The notes beneath the pieces were generated by a model. The model searched no databases, had not been told where the DNA came from, and worked only from the letters and a program-made list of their open reading frames with translations. Shown one piece after another: positions 15,855 to 24,402 of a DNA stretch of 64,000 nt. The first letter of the stretch is position 1; the number at the start of each line of letters is the position of its first letter. This DNA comes from Pyrococcus sp. NA2. Lineage in GTDB: Archaea; Methanobacteriota_B; Thermococci; Thermococcales; Thermococcaceae. The DNA is taken from NCBI RefSeq assembly GCF_000211475.1, contig NC_015474.1, forward strand, positions 496,001 to 560,000, given 5' to 3'. A program made the translations under genes and the position numbers.

Positions 15855-16354
15855 TTAAGAATAAATGTTGACAAGACAAACTATAAACGGATCCCAGAAT
15901 TGTTAGACTTTCTAAAGAAGGAAGGGTTTGAAAATGTATCAATTTCTTATGGGATTGTTAGTGGTGTTTATTTCTCTGAGAGTGATATTCAGAAATATCT
16001 CCCATACCTTTGGAAAGAAACTTACAGACGAAGGTTTAAGGTTTGGACTAGCGTGGATATGATATTTGGGCATGTTATCGACCCGGAACTGAAAGTCTAT
16101 TCATGTTGGGAGACGATCGGGGGATAGATACTGCATAGAGGTAAAAATTAGAGAAGATACATTAAACCTACATCCACTAAACAAGAAACCCATTTGAATT
16201 TGAAGAGTGTAGAAATTGTAAAACCTTAACCTATTTGTATGGCGGTTGTGCGTTTGTGTCGATATTGAAATACGGCACTCCAAATGCTCCAGGATGCATC
16301 CTTTATCTATATTGCGAGGCTGGATTACATTTTTATCATAAACTTCGGAGATAA
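15855..16354 (+). pseudogene. Radical SAM maturase remnant C (C-terminal third)
   Basis: Begins abruptly with LRINVDKTNYKRIPELLDFL, nearly identical to residues 251-270 of the intact maturase, and continues through IQKYLPYLWKETYRRRFKVW and HVIDPELKVYSCWETIG. One extra G in the run near 16120 causes a stop; another frame change near 16180 leads into FEFEECRNCK, YGGCAFVSILKYG and CILYLYCEAG. Several SPASM Cys are changed or lost and the barrel is absent. It abuts the DUF4932 stop by 2 nt, so the junction is probably a recombination point. Confidence 0.85.
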
Positions 16355-16405
16355 AAGGAATATTTATTACTTCCAAGAATAAATTGGCATAAATAGTGAG
16401 CACAT

Positions 16406-18097
16406 ATGAAAATGAGAAAAATCTTTATAGCTTTGATATGCATTGGCATTATATTATTTTTCACTTTTGAAAATGTCACTATTAATCTAGAAAATTTCCA
16501 AATAATTGACGGAGAGAACATTCCCAAATCGAATGCATCCTTTCGTGACATTGCCGATTTAACCACACATAACTTTTCCAAGCTTGAAGTTAGATCTTAT
16601 ATAGAACTCACAATTAATCCTTCTTCTCAAAAAAGTTTAGAAGTGGATGGGAAGAAAATTTTGACAGTAAAAAACGTTAGAGAAAGCGACACAAGTAGAA
16701 TATCACTGATATTTCCTAAGAGAGTTGTTATTGGAAATATTACAGCGAAAGGATGCTTTATTAAGAACGTTTCAATGGTCACCATGCCTCAAGCAAATAT
16801 CTTGGTACTCGTTTTAAAGATACCAAAAGATAAAATTGGGAATATAACAATAGAGTATCATGCCGAAGTAATGCGCTTTGAGCCTTTTGTAAGTTACATA
16901 GAAATGAGAGAAAGCTGGAGCATTTTCAGAACAACCTATGATGGAAACGAACTCGTGTTATCATCCATGTGGCTATTGAGGGAACTTGAAACTTTTGAAA
17001 GCTATGAATCACAAATACGCCTGAAGGTTCCCAAGGGTTGGGAAGGAGTAGTAATAGACGAAAAAGGAGAAGGGTTCTGGGAGGTTATTTACAAAGGATC
17101 AACAAGAGAGGAGAATGTTCTTGTGTATAGCTCAAAAAATTCAAGAAATCCACTAATAATTGTGGGTAATTTCTCGCTCATTTGTAAAAATCTTTCAGGA
17201 ATAACAATTAATGTGTATCAGGTGGGAAGAAAGAGAGAAGACGTTGTTTATGTTGTCTCCAAAATAGTGAGGAGTTATTCTAGAATTCTAGGAGGTTATC
17301 CATACTCCAGCCTCAAAATCTTTTACCTGGAGAGTTTAAACACTAAGGCGGGTTTTGAGTTCCCACAAGGAGTTATATTAATACATCCTAAAAGGAATGA
17401 AACTCTCCTCCTCGCCCATGAAATTGCCCACTCTTGGTTCGGTGATTATGCATCTTTTGGTAGGATGGATGAAACATTAGCAAATTATCTTGCTATAATG
17501 TCCATGAATTCTTATGAAGTGCTTAATTTTGTAGAACATTCTCCTTTAATTAATTCCACCTACACCTTAGCACAAGTTTATACGGAAGACGTGTTCAATC
17601 CACACACAGAAGGAATGGTGTACTACAAAGGTGCTTTTGTCTTCCGCTCCCTGCAGTTTGTTCTTGGTAATGAGACTTTCTTTAAAGGACTAAGGGAACT
17701 TTTGAGGGAATGTCATGATAAAGAATGCAATTTAACGGACGTTCAAAGTGTTTTTGAAAAAGTCAGTGGACAAGACTTGGATTGGTTCTTCAAAGAATGG
17801 TTTTACACTACAAAGGTGCCCAATTACAAGATTGAAAACTTAAGTCTAATCCAAAAGAATGGAAAATATATAGTGAGCTTTGACATTATTGACAAGAGCA
17901 ATTTTACAATGCCCCTTGAGGTTGAGATAATAACTTCAAAAGAAAAATTTGTCAAGAAAGTTTGGATTAAAGGAAAAGCAAAGGTTAGTTTTGAGATAAA
18001 TGATAAGCCCCTAAAGATAATCCTCGACCCAAACGAATGGATGATAAATGAGAATAAAGAATACAGCGTAGATGGAATGAAGGTGATAGTGAATTAA
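16406..18097 (+). CDS. M1-like zinc peptidase, membrane anchored or secreted
   Basis: 563 residues with an N-terminal hydrophobic segment (IFIALICIGIILFFTF) but no lipobox. Zinc motif HEIAHSWFGDY at about residue 338, third ligand in MDETLANY about 14 residues on, and a GAMEN-like strand GFEFPQGVILIHP just before. The C-terminal part (KGAFVFRSLQFVLGNETFF to the end) is nearly identical to the lipoprotein peptidase at 8.8 kb, while the N-terminal two thirds are only distantly similar. ATG 16406 has a weak upstream GTGAGCAC; an in-frame ATG at 16412 is an alternative. Presumed extracellular peptide trimming is inference. Confidence 0.88.
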   Translation: MKMRKIFIALICIGIILFFTFENVTINLENFQIIDGENIPKSNASFRDIADLTTHNFSKLEVRSYIELTINPSSQKSLEVDGKKILTVKNVRESDTSRISLIFPKRVVIGNITAKGCFIKNVSMVTMPQANILVLVLKIPKDKIGNITIEYHAEVMRFEPFVSYIEMRESWSIFRTTYDGNELVLSSMWLLRELETFESYESQIRLKVPKGWEGVVIDEKGEGFWEVIYKGSTREENVLVYSSKNSRNPLIIVGNFSLICKNLSGITINVYQVGRKREDVVYVVSKIVRSYSRILGGYPYSSLKIFYLESLNTKAGFEFPQGVILIHPKRNETLLLAHEIAHSWFGDYASFGRMDETLANYLAIMSMNSYEVLNFVEHSPLINSTYTLAQVYTEDVFNPHTEGMVYYKGAFVFRSLQFVLGNETFFKGLRELLRECHDKECNLTDVQSVFEKVSGQDLDWFFKEWFYTTKVPNYKIENLSLIQKNGKYIVSFDIIDKSNFTMPLEVEIITSKEKFVKKVWIKGKAKVSFEINDKPLKIILDPNEWMINENKEYSVDGMKVIVN

Positions 18098-18213
18098 AAA
18101 CTTCCAACTTGGGGATTTTATTTAAACAAACCGAGAATACCTTAGATACTCTCGCTGGTATGCTACTCCACCAACCTTCTTAACATAACTGTAAAACCAA
18201 TGTTATAAGTTCT

Positions 18214-18297
18214 AAAACCTTTTAAATTGATTCCATTGTGTTTACGCGAAGGGACGGCTGGCGTTGGTTGGCCGTCACCCGGGAGGTGATGGAAATG
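18214..18297 (+). repeat. Duplicate of the S15 gene promoter/leader (copy 1)
   Basis: Nearly identical to 19416-19500: TATA region CCTTTTAAATTGATTCCATT, GCGAAGGGACGGCTGGC, a hairpin GACGGC(18253)/GCCGTC(18271), then GGGAGGTGATGGAAATGG. The hairpin loop differs between copies while the stem is kept. Copy 1 drives only a 20-codon frame, so it looks like a displaced leader that was left when the intervening toxin-antitoxin segment was inserted or duplicated. Confidence 0.8.
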
Positions 18298-18357
18298 GCT
18301 AAAGTACTTCACTTCTTTGCACTTTTAATTAGTGGAGGGATCTTAGGTTCTAGTTAG
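18295..18357 (+). CDS. Possible 20-residue hydrophobic peptide
   Basis: ATG GCT AAA GTA follows the duplicated leader and a good GGGAGGTGATGG site, encoding MAKVLHFFALLISGGILGSS. The first two codons resemble the S15 start (ATG GCG) and then diverge. It may be a fortuitous frame behind an orphaned promoter. No function can be assigned. Confidence 0.3.
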   Translation: MAKVLHFFALLISGGILGSS

Positions 18358-18497
18358 CTAATTAAATGATACCTCTTAACATCTTTTCCTATTTCGCTCT
18401 CTTTTTTGTTAACATTAACTTCGTCATTAAAAACAAACCTCACAACAACACCAAAACCTTAAATCTCCCAATGATAAAATCTCTCATGGGAAGAGTT

Positions 18498-18695
18498 ATG
18501 CAGGTCATTGAAGCAATTTATGAGGATGGAGTTTTGAAACCTCTAAAAAAGCTAAAGCTTAAAGAGCACTCAAAGGTCATCATCAAGATCATTGATGAGG
18601 AGGAGCTTGAGAAAATCTTGGATTCCATGGTTATCGAGAAAGTTGAGGGCATAGATTATAAGAAGCTTAAGGAGGCTTACTATGAATCACTTTGA
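18498..18695 (+). CDS. DUF104 (AF2212-like) antitoxin
   Basis: 65 residues starting MQVIEAIYEDGVLKPLKKLK, the signature N-terminus of the DUF104/AF2212 antitoxin family, which pairs with PIN-domain toxins. The start at 18498 gives the usual family length; an in-frame ATG lies at 18486 and a longer reading from 18366 is unlikely. An ACCTTAAATC TATA-like element about 30 nt upstream suggests a nearly leaderless mRNA. The stop overlaps the toxin start by 14 nt. Confidence 0.88.
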   Translation: MQVIEAIYEDGVLKPLKKLKLKEHSKVIIKIIDEEELEKILDSMVIEKVEGIDYKKLKEAYYESL

Positions 18696-19149
18696 AGTCT
18701 TTGTAGATTCTTCTGTTCTGGTAGGATTAAACCTTGGTGATGAAAAGGCGAAAGCATTAGTAAAGTCGTTAATTGAAAGAGGCCTTACCTTAGTTATAAA
18801 TCCAGTCGTTTTCTCTGAAACGGCTTATAAGGTTATGTTTACCTTAGCCCTTCGAGATGGATTGAAGGGTGTTTATGATCTCAAAAAGCATTTGAATAGA
18901 TATAGTTGGGTTTATGGGAAAGTCAAGGAATCAATTGAACGACTGATGAAGAATGAACTTTTAAGGATAGTTGAAGTCAACTGGGAAATACTAAAGTTAT
19001 CCGCAGAAATTGGGGAAAAATACGCTCTTTTAACCAACGATGCGATAATAGTTGCCACTTGTAAATATTATGGAATTAAGAAAATAGCAACCTTTGATGA
19101 AGACTTTAAGAAAGTTAATTTTCTCGAAATTATTGATTCGCCGTTATAA
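18682..19149 (+). CDS. PIN-domain toxin (VapC-like ribonuclease)
   Basis: 155 residues with the PIN acidic set: VFVDSSVLVG at the N-terminus, the middle Glu in VVFSETAYKV, and LTNDAIIVATCKYYG plus IATFDEDFKKV near the C-terminus. These Asp/Glu residues bind Mg2+ in VapC-type nucleases. It overlaps the DUF104 antitoxin gene, the classical toxin-antitoxin layout. The pair lies between two copies of the S15 leader, which suggests it arrived together with that duplication. Confidence 0.92.
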   Translation: MNHFEVFVDSSVLVGLNLGDEKAKALVKSLIERGLTLVINPVVFSETAYKVMFTLALRDGLKGVYDLKKHLNRYSWVYGKVKESIERLMKNELLRIVEVNWEILKLSAEIGEKYALLTNDAIIVATCKYYGIKKIATFDEDFKKVNFLEIIDSPL

Positions 19150-19415
19150 CTTCCTCCTTGTGAACTATAGCTAAGTAGAGCAATGCGAAGAGACATCCTT
19201 GATTTCTCGATTAATTGTGAGAGTAAAACAAGGTTAGTGAGAAGAAACCATAACTTTTCCCAGGATTACCACCCCCTATAGCCCATCCTCTTCATAACCC
19301 CCAAGCTGGCTTTAGCCGGTAGGGCAATATACAAAGAACCTGCTTTCAGGCCGAGTCGAAACTGATAAGCCTGTAAACCTTCCAATTGGAACCCTTGCCC
19401 TTAAAGGGAAATTCC
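19150..19415. other. Intergenic region with palindromic stretches, no gene seen
   Basis: Contains GGCTTTAGCC (about 19310) and GCCCTTAAAGGG (about 19397) hairpins and a GC-richer stretch at 19264-19345. Such AAAGG/CCTTT palindromes recur at 35.2-35.4 kb and resemble ends of small transposon relatives, but no boundaries or transposase are visible. I see no supported gene. Confidence 0.35.
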
Positions 19416-19497
19416 AAAAACCTTTTAAATTGATTCCATTATGTTTGCGCGAAGGGACGGCTGGCACTTGCTGGCCGTCACCTGGGAGGTGGTGTAA
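19416..19497 (+). promoter_or_regulatory. Promoter and hairpin leader of the S15 gene (copy 2)
   Basis: TATA-like CCTTTTAAAT at 19421 should start transcription near 19447. The leader then holds a GACGGC (19456)/GCCGTC hairpin and an ACCTGGGAGGTGG site before ATG 19498. A structured leader on a ribosomal protein gene fits translational autoregulation. The loop differs from copy 1 (CACTTGCT versus GCGTTGGTT) with the stem preserved. Confidence 0.55.
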
Positions 19498-19974
19498 ATG
19501 GCGAGGATGCATGCTAGAAAGAGGGGTAAGAGTGGTTCAAAGAGGCCCCCAAGGACGGCTCCCCCAATATGGTTGGAGTACACGGTAGAGGACATTGAGA
19601 ACCTCGTTGTTAAGCTAAGGAAAGAGGGTTACAGCACGGCAATGATAGGAACCATTCTCAGGGATCAATATGGAATACCAACCGTAAAGCTGTTCAGGGA
19701 TCCAGACAATCCAAACAGGAAGCTAACAATCACGAGAATACTTGAGAAGCACGGATTAGCTCCGGAGATTCCCGAGGATTTAATGTTCCTAATTAAGAGG
19801 GCCGTTAACCTTAGGAAGCACCTTGAGCAGCATCCAAAGGATCTGCACTCAATGCGCGGCCTCCAATTGATAGAGAGCAAGATAAAGAGGTTAGTCAAGT
19901 ACTACAAGAGGAAAGGAAAGCTACCAAAAGACTGGCGTTACGATCCAGAGCAGGCAAAGCTTCTCGTGCGCTGA
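19498..19974 (+). CDS. rps15: 30S ribosomal protein S15 (uS15)
   Basis: 158 residues, the archaeal length. N-terminal basic extension ([18 protein letters not shown]), the archaeal/eukaryal insert with [17 protein letters not shown], and the core helices ending [19 protein letters not shown], which bind 16S rRNA. It is the first gene of a run S15-GAN-Pcc1-S3Ae that is conserved in Thermococcales. Strong ribosome binding site GGGAGGTGG. Confidence 0.98.
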   Translation: MARMHARKRGKSGSKRPPRTAPPIWLEYTVEDIENLVVKLRKEGYSTAMIGTILRDQYGIPTVKLFRDPDNPNRKLTITRILEKHGLAPEIPEDLMFLIKRAVNLRKHLEQHPKDLHSMRGLQLIESKIKRLVKYYKRKGKLPKDWRYDPEQAKLLVR

Positions 19975-20004
19975 TTCCTTATCCATTTTAATTTGGTGTT
20001 TTTA

Positions 20005-21432
20005 ATGGACAAAGAGGGATTTTTGGAAAAGATAAGGGAGGCAGTAGAATTAGTTAAGTTCCACATTGAGTTAGGGCATACCATAAGGATAGTTTCTCAT
20101 AGGGATGCCGATGGCATAACGGCAGCCGCAATTCTAGCTAAGGCCCTGTTGAGGGAAGGAGCAAACGTGCATGTTAGCATAGTAAAGCAGGTTAGCAAGG
20201 AGTTGCTGGATGAGCTTAAGGATGAGGAATATAAGATCATCATATTCTCCGACCTTGGAAGTGGATCGCTTGGATTAATCGAGGAGTACCTGAAAGAGAA
20301 GAGCGTAGTGATTCTCGATCATCATCCTCCTGAGGATGTTAAGCTCAGCGAGAAGCACATCTTAGCTAATCCAGTTCAATTTGGAGCGAATAGTGTTCGA
20401 GACTTAAGCGGTTCAGGTGTAACTTACTTCTTCGCAAAGGAGCTCAATGAGAGGAACAGGGATCTGGCTTATATAGCAATAGTTGGGGCCGTTGGGGACA
20501 TGCAGGAAAATGATGGTATCTTCCATGGAATGAATTTGGATATAATAGAGGACGGTAAGTCCCTGGGTATACTTGAAGTTAGGAAAGAGTTGAGATTGTT
20601 CGGAAGGGAGACGAGACCCTTGTATCAGATGCTTGCCTATGCAACAAATCCTGAGATACCTGAGATTACTGGAGATGAGAGAAGGGCCATGGAATGGTTA
20701 AGAAATAAAGGATTCAATCCAGAGAAGAGGTACTGGGAGTTAAGCGAAGAGGAAAAGAAAAGGCTCCATGATTTACTTGTTATACACATGATAAAGCATG
20801 GAGCTGAAAAGGAGGACATAGACAAGCTAATAGGTGACGTCGTGATAAGTCCTCTATACCCAGAAGGTGATCCAAGGCACGAGGCCAGGGAGTTCGCAAC
20901 TCTATTGAACGCAACGGGAAGGCTCAATATGGGCAATCTCGGAGTTGCAGTCTGCATGGGGGATGAGGAAGCCTATAAGAAGGCCGTTAAGATGGTTGAG
21001 GAGTACAAGAGGGAGCAAATAGAGGCTAGAAAGTGGCTAATTCAGAACTGGGATAAGGAAGTCTGGGAAGGTGAAAACGTATACGTTCTATACGTTGGGA
21101 GGAACATAAGGGACACCCTAGTTGGAATAGCGGCGAGCATGGCGATAAACGCTGGATTGGCTAATCCAGAGAAGCCCGTCATAGTGTTTGCAGATACGGA
21201 TGAGAATCCAAATCTCCTCAAGGGTTCAGCTAGAACAACCGAAAAAGCCCTAAAGAAAGGATATCACCTGGGAGAAGCTCTAAAAAAGGCCTCTGAAATA
21301 GTCGGAGGAGAAGGAGGGGGGCATGCTATAGCTGCAGGAATAAGGATACCAAGAGCTAGGTTGGCCGAATTCAGAAAGTTGATAGACAAAATTCTTGGAG
21401 AACAGGTGAAGGGTAATGAGAATCAAGGCTGA
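20005..21432 (+). CDS. RecJ-like DHH-family single-strand exonuclease (GAN, GINS-associated nuclease)
   Basis: 475 residues. DHH phosphoesterase motifs: [29 protein letters not shown] (the DHH triad), and a C-terminal DHHA1 domain with [16 protein letters not shown]. Archaeal members of this size are 5'-3' ssDNA exonucleases bound to the replicative CMG helicase via GINS. ATG 20005 is taken ([13 protein letters not shown] matches the family start); in-frame TTG and GTG lie 3-4 codons upstream. It overlaps pcc1 by 17 nt. Confidence 0.93.
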   Translation: MDKEGFLEKIREAVELVKFHIELGHTIRIVSHRDADGITAAAILAKALLREGANVHVSIVKQVSKELLDELKDEEYKIIIFSDLGSGSLGLIEEYLKEKSVVILDHHPPEDVKLSEKHILANPVQFGANSVRDLSGSGVTYFFAKELNERNRDLAYIAIVGAVGDMQENDGIFHGMNLDIIEDGKSLGILEVRKELRLFGRETRPLYQMLAYATNPEIPEITGDERRAMEWLRNKGFNPEKRYWELSEEEKKRLHDLLVIHMIKHGAEKEDIDKLIGDVVISPLYPEGDPRHEAREFATLLNATGRLNMGNLGVAVCMGDEEAYKKAVKMVEEYKREQIEARKWLIQNWDKEVWEGENVYVLYVGRNIRDTLVGIAASMAINAGLANPEKPVIVFADTDENPNLLKGSARTTEKALKKGYHLGEALKKASEIVGGEGGGHAIAAGIRIPRARLAEFRKLIDKILGEQVKGNENQG

Positions 21433-21667
21433 GGCTTATTTAGTTTGGGAATACGAGAGGGAGGAGGTTGCGGAGGCAATAGCCAAGGCTGTTAATGTTG
21501 ACAACATCTCGATCCCAGATGGTCTTAAGAAAAGTTTAAATTTAATCACGTTCCCCGATGGAGCGAGGGTAGTGACAAAAGTTAAATATGAGGGAGAGAT
21601 TGAAAGCTTGATAGTTGCTCTCGATGATTTGATATTCGCGATCAAAGTTGCTGAGGAGGTGTTATGA
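21416..21667 (+). CDS. pcc1: KEOPS complex subunit Pcc1
   Basis: 83 residues, the size of archaeal Pcc1, with the C-terminal helix pattern [27 protein letters not shown]-like (residues 57-83) used for dimerisation. KEOPS makes the t6A modification at position 37 of ANN-decoding tRNAs. Small proteins of this family lie next to S3Ae in many archaea, as here, and the stop overlaps the next start. The family call rests on length, fold pattern and synteny because there are no catalytic residues. Confidence 0.8.
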   Translation: MRIKAEAYLVWEYEREEVAEAIAKAVNVDNISIPDGLKKSLNLITFPDGARVVTKVKYEGEIESLIVALDDLIFAIKVAEEVL

Positions 21668-22275
21668 TGGCCGCGAAGAGGAGGGTTTCAGCTGCTAAGG
21701 ATAAGTGGAAGCTCAAGCAGTGGTATGTAATTTATGCCCCAGACTTCTTTGGGGGAGTTGAAGTTGGATTGACACCAGCTGATGATCCACAGAAGGTAAT
21801 AAACAGGGTTGTTGAGGTAACACTAAAGGACATAACTGGAGACTTCACGAAGGGGCACGTGAAGCTGTACTTCCAGGTCTACGATGTTAAGGGACAGAAT
21901 GCCTACACTAAGTTCAAGGGAATGAAGCTTGCCAGGAGTTACATAAGGTCACTTGTGAGAAGGAGAACCACAAGGATAGATGGGATATTTAACATAACGA
22001 CAAAGGATGGCTACAAGCTTAGGGTGATGGCCATGGCAATAGCCATGAGGAGGATTCAGACAAGCCAGGAGAGGGCCATAAGGAAGATCATGCAGGAGAT
22101 TATATATAAGAAGGCTGAGGAGCTAAACTTCAAGGACTTCGTCCTCGAAGCGGTAAACGGAAAGATTGCCGCTGAGATAGCAAAGGAGGCCAAGAAGATT
22201 TACCCACTTAAGAAAGCTGAGATAAGGAAAATAAAAGTTCTTGGAGAGCCAGAAGCTGCTACTGCAGCTGCCTAA
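21664..22275 (+). CDS. rps3ae: 30S ribosomal protein S3Ae (eS1)
   Basis: 203 residues. Diagnostic segments: [18 protein letters not shown] near the start and [35 protein letters not shown]. Archaeal-eukaryal small-subunit protein with an Ala-rich C-terminus. Two consecutive ATG codons (21664, 21667) are possible starts; the first overlaps the pcc1 stop. The last 4 nt overlap the convergent regulator gene. Confidence 0.97.
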   Translation: MMAAKRRVSAAKDKWKLKQWYVIYAPDFFGGVEVGLTPADDPQKVINRVVEVTLKDITGDFTKGHVKLYFQVYDVKGQNAYTKFKGMKLARSYIRSLVRRRTTRIDGIFNITTKDGYKLRVMAMAIAMRRIQTSQERAIRKIMQEIIYKKAEELNFKDFVLEAVNGKIAAEIAKEAKKIYPLKKAEIRKIKVLGEPEAATAAA

Positions 22276-22718
22276 ATTATTTCAAATTTCTTAATTTCGC
22301 TTATCAGAATAACCTCAACGTTCTCGGCATCTTTGATTTTCTGCAAGAAATTGTTTATTATCCCTTCTGCTTCCTTTATGTCCTTTGGAAGGAGTAACCT
22401 TATTACCAGGTTGTACCTCCCGACACCCTTCTCAATTGACTTGACATGCTCAATCCCTGAGATCTCAGCAATAACCTTGTCGATATCAGAAGGAATCTTA
22501 GACTTCACGAGTACTAGGGCATACATGTATCCAAGCTTATCTATATCTGGAATAATTGTGAATTTTTTAATAATTCCCATTTTCTTTAACTTTTCCATCC
22601 TCCTTGCTATCCTCTGTCTAGTCGTCTTAAGGATCTCGGCTAGCTCCCTATATGTAAGTCGAGAATTTTCAGATAAAATTTTAACGAGCTGGACATCAAT
22701 CTTATCCAGCTTTCTCAT
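22272..22718 (-). CDS. Lrp/AsnC-family transcription regulator
   Basis: 148 residues. N-terminal winged helix ([24 protein letters not shown], with the recognition segment [19 protein letters not shown]), then a C-terminal RAM-like alpha-beta domain for effector binding and octamer formation. ATG 22718 is used because GAGGGTGG precedes it by 6 nt and the N-terminus then matches the family; an upstream in-frame extension to 22799 overlaps the promoter (TTTTTATAG near 22755). The target genes are unknown. A role in amino-acid sensing or autoregulation is likely from the family. Confidence 0.93.
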   Translation of the reverse strand: MRKLDKIDVQLVKILSENSRLTYRELAEILKTTRQRIARRMEKLKKMGIIKKFTIIPDIDKLGYMYALVLVKSKIPSDIDKVIAEISGIEHVKSIEKGVGRYNLVIRLLLPKDIKEAEGIINNFLQKIKDAENVEVILISEIKKFEII

Positions 22719-22801
22719 GCAATTCCACCCTCTCTTAGAGAATACAGGGATTCTATAAAAATGTTTCGTATGTTTTCCAAAATCCAAAAGTTGATACAAT
22801 G

Positions 22802-23080
22802 TTACAGATCTCTCGTTGAGTATTTTTTAATTGTTTCTCTAAGGGCACCCTCAATGTCAATTTTAAAGTAGTTTGCTATGCAAATTAGTGCAAAGAGAAC
22901 ATCTCCAACTTCCTCCCTTAACTTTGCATGATCTCTCCTTCCCTTCACCCCTTCAAAAGATAAAATAACATCGGCAAGTTCTCCAACTTCCTCAACCAAT
23001 GCTGTGAGCATTTGAGCAGGCGTCCAATAGCCTCCCATTCTTTTTATCAGCTCATCAACCTCCTTCTGAAGGTCTTTCAT
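22802..23080 (-). CDS. MazG-like nucleotide pyrophosphohydrolase
   Basis: 92 residues, a single MazG domain. The Mg2+-binding motifs LVEEVGELADVIL and LREEVGDVLFALICIANYF match the EExxE...ExxD pattern of all-alpha NTP pyrophosphatases. Such enzymes hydrolyse (d)NTPs to monophosphates for nucleotide-pool cleaning. Its start overlaps the upstream ArsR-like gene by 26 nt, so they form an operon. Confidence 0.9.
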   Translation of the reverse strand: MKDLQKEVDELIKRMGGYWTPAQMLTALVEEVGELADVILSFEGVKGRRDHAKLREEVGDVLFALICIANYFKIDIEGALRETIKKYSTRDL

Positions 23081-23456
23081 ACTTCAGCTCCTCCATTATA
23101 GCCCCAAAGTACTCAGCAAGCTTTTCCTTATTCACTCTATAGAACCTAAGCTTACCTTCCTTCCTCTCCTCTAACAGATCAATCTCCTTGAGGATCCTTA
23201 TGTGATGGCTTATAAGGGTCTGGTCAACGTCAAGTGCCTTGGCTATTAAGCATACGCACATCCACCTATCAATTAGCATCTTAAGAATGCCAAACCTTAT
23301 TGGGTTCGCTATGACCCTTAAGAACCTCCTCGTCTTATCCGTTGGATAGGGCTCTATCTCCTCATCAAGATCATATATTCCACACCTTTCAAGACAGCTC
23401 ATTACTGTCTTCTTCTGTTTCTCACTTAGACTTTCAACGAGATCCCTAATCCTCAT
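23055..23456 (-). CDS. ArsR-family winged-helix regulator
   Basis: 133 residues. Helix-turn-helix core IANPIRFGILKMLIDRWMCVC followed by VDQTLISHHIRILKEIDLLEERKEGKLRFYRV, the standard ArsR wing. An N-terminal extension has Cys residues (SCLERCG) that, with the MCVC pair, might bind metal or sense redox. ATG 23456 (GGTGAACACC upstream) or the in-frame ATG at 23468 could be the start. Co-transcribed with the MazG-like gene; the regulated genes are unknown. Confidence 0.9.
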   Translation of the reverse strand: MRIRDLVESLSEKQKKTVMSCLERCGIYDLDEEIEPYPTDKTRRFLRVIANPIRFGILKMLIDRWMCVCLIAKALDVDQTLISHHIRILKEIDLLEERKEGKLRFYRVNKEKLAEYFGAIMEELKYERPSEGG

Positions 23457-23574
23457 GGTGTTCACCATACCAAGGTTTTGAACTTAAGGTATAAAAAATT
23501 TGTTTCATCTGAAAATCATTGAGTGGGCAAAATTATTTCAAGCAAAAGTCCGAAAATCTCGGGGGGAGGAGAGC

Positions 23575-24342
23575 ATGAGTAAGGGGGATATAGCGGAGTT
23601 CACGGTTAAGCTTGGTAACATGGAAATTGGAGAAGCTCCAAGAGAACTGAACGATTATGAACTTTCAATCTTCTTGGCAAGGGTCTCAAACACAGTTAGG
23701 GCTCTCATACCAGATTATCTACAAGAGAGGATAGACGTTAGTAGGATGCTAAGTGAGATAAAGGTGGAAGGAAGCATTGAGGAAAAGTTAAAATTTTTGA
23801 GATCGCCTGGGACCTCAAGGAAGATTAACACTTATGTCATGGAGGAAGACAAGAAGCTAAAGAAGCTTCTTCTTGATGTCGCTAAAGTTGTGGTGGTCTG
23901 GAACGTTTTAAAGGATGAACTACCCCTCGACTTCCCTGTTGGAAAGATTGAGGAGCTTAAAATAAAGCCGAGATATGAGGAAGAGCACATAAACTTCACG
24001 GTAAAATTTGGAAAATGGATAGTTGTTAAAAGGCTTATAGTTGATGAAAAGACACCAATGCTGGACATAGCAAGACTGTTGGCGAGTATAAATGAAACCA
24101 CCGTGAATAAGATTCCTGAATTCGCGAGGATAGACGTCAAAAGAATTGAGGAGCATTTCAAAGAATTTAAGAAGGTCAGAAAGGAGGAAGACATAAAGAA
24201 ACTCGTGGAGAAATTCAGAAAATTTGAACCGAAAAATGAATTAGAGATTAGGTATGCCGTTAAGGAAATGCTATCAAAGTTAAATCTAAGCATAGATATC
24301 CCTGCAAAGAATTTGGAGAAGTACCTCGAAAGAACGGGATGA
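23575..24342 (+). CDS. Conserved-looking hypothetical protein
   Basis: 255 residues, soluble, charged and largely helical, with no signal peptide or membrane segment. I do not recognise a family. ATG 23575 follows a very strong GGGGGAGGAGAGC site, so the longer frame from 23500 is rejected. The C-terminus is Lys/Glu-rich with a long predicted coiled coil (about residues 175-250). The stop codon is embedded in box C of a C/D sRNA gene on the same strand. Confidence 0.75.
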   Translation: MSKGDIAEFTVKLGNMEIGEAPRELNDYELSIFLARVSNTVRALIPDYLQERIDVSRMLSEIKVEGSIEEKLKFLRSPGTSRKINTYVMEEDKKLKKLLLDVAKVVVVWNVLKDELPLDFPVGKIEELKIKPRYEEEHINFTVKFGKWIVVKRLIVDEKTPMLDIARLLASINETTVNKIPEFARIDVKRIEEHFKEFKKVRKEEDIKKLVEKFRKFEPKNELEIRYAVKEMLSKLNLSIDIPAKNLEKYLERTG

Positions 24343-24391
24343 TGAAGCCGAGGACACCTGAGGGGTGATGAATCTTCGCTTCGCCGACCGG
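24336..24391 (+). ncRNA. C/D box guide sRNA
   Basis: Perfect architecture: C box ATGATGA (24339-24345), 12-nt guide AGCCGAGGACAC, D' CTGA (24358-24361), 4-nt spacer, C' TGATGA (24366-24371), 12-nt guide ATCTTCGCTTCG, D-type CCGA (24384-24387). Both guides are exactly 12 nt, the archaeal standard. The gene overlaps the stop of the upstream gene and ends 12 nt before the PrsW-like gene, so it may be processed from that transcript. Targets were not identified. Confidence 0.88.
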
Positions 24392-24402
24392 AGGAAAATT
24401 AA

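Noticed and set aside
19312-19512. Minus-strand 66-residue frame over the S15 start
   Set aside because: Its start lies inside the S15 gene and the leader hairpin explains the sequence; no homology recognised.
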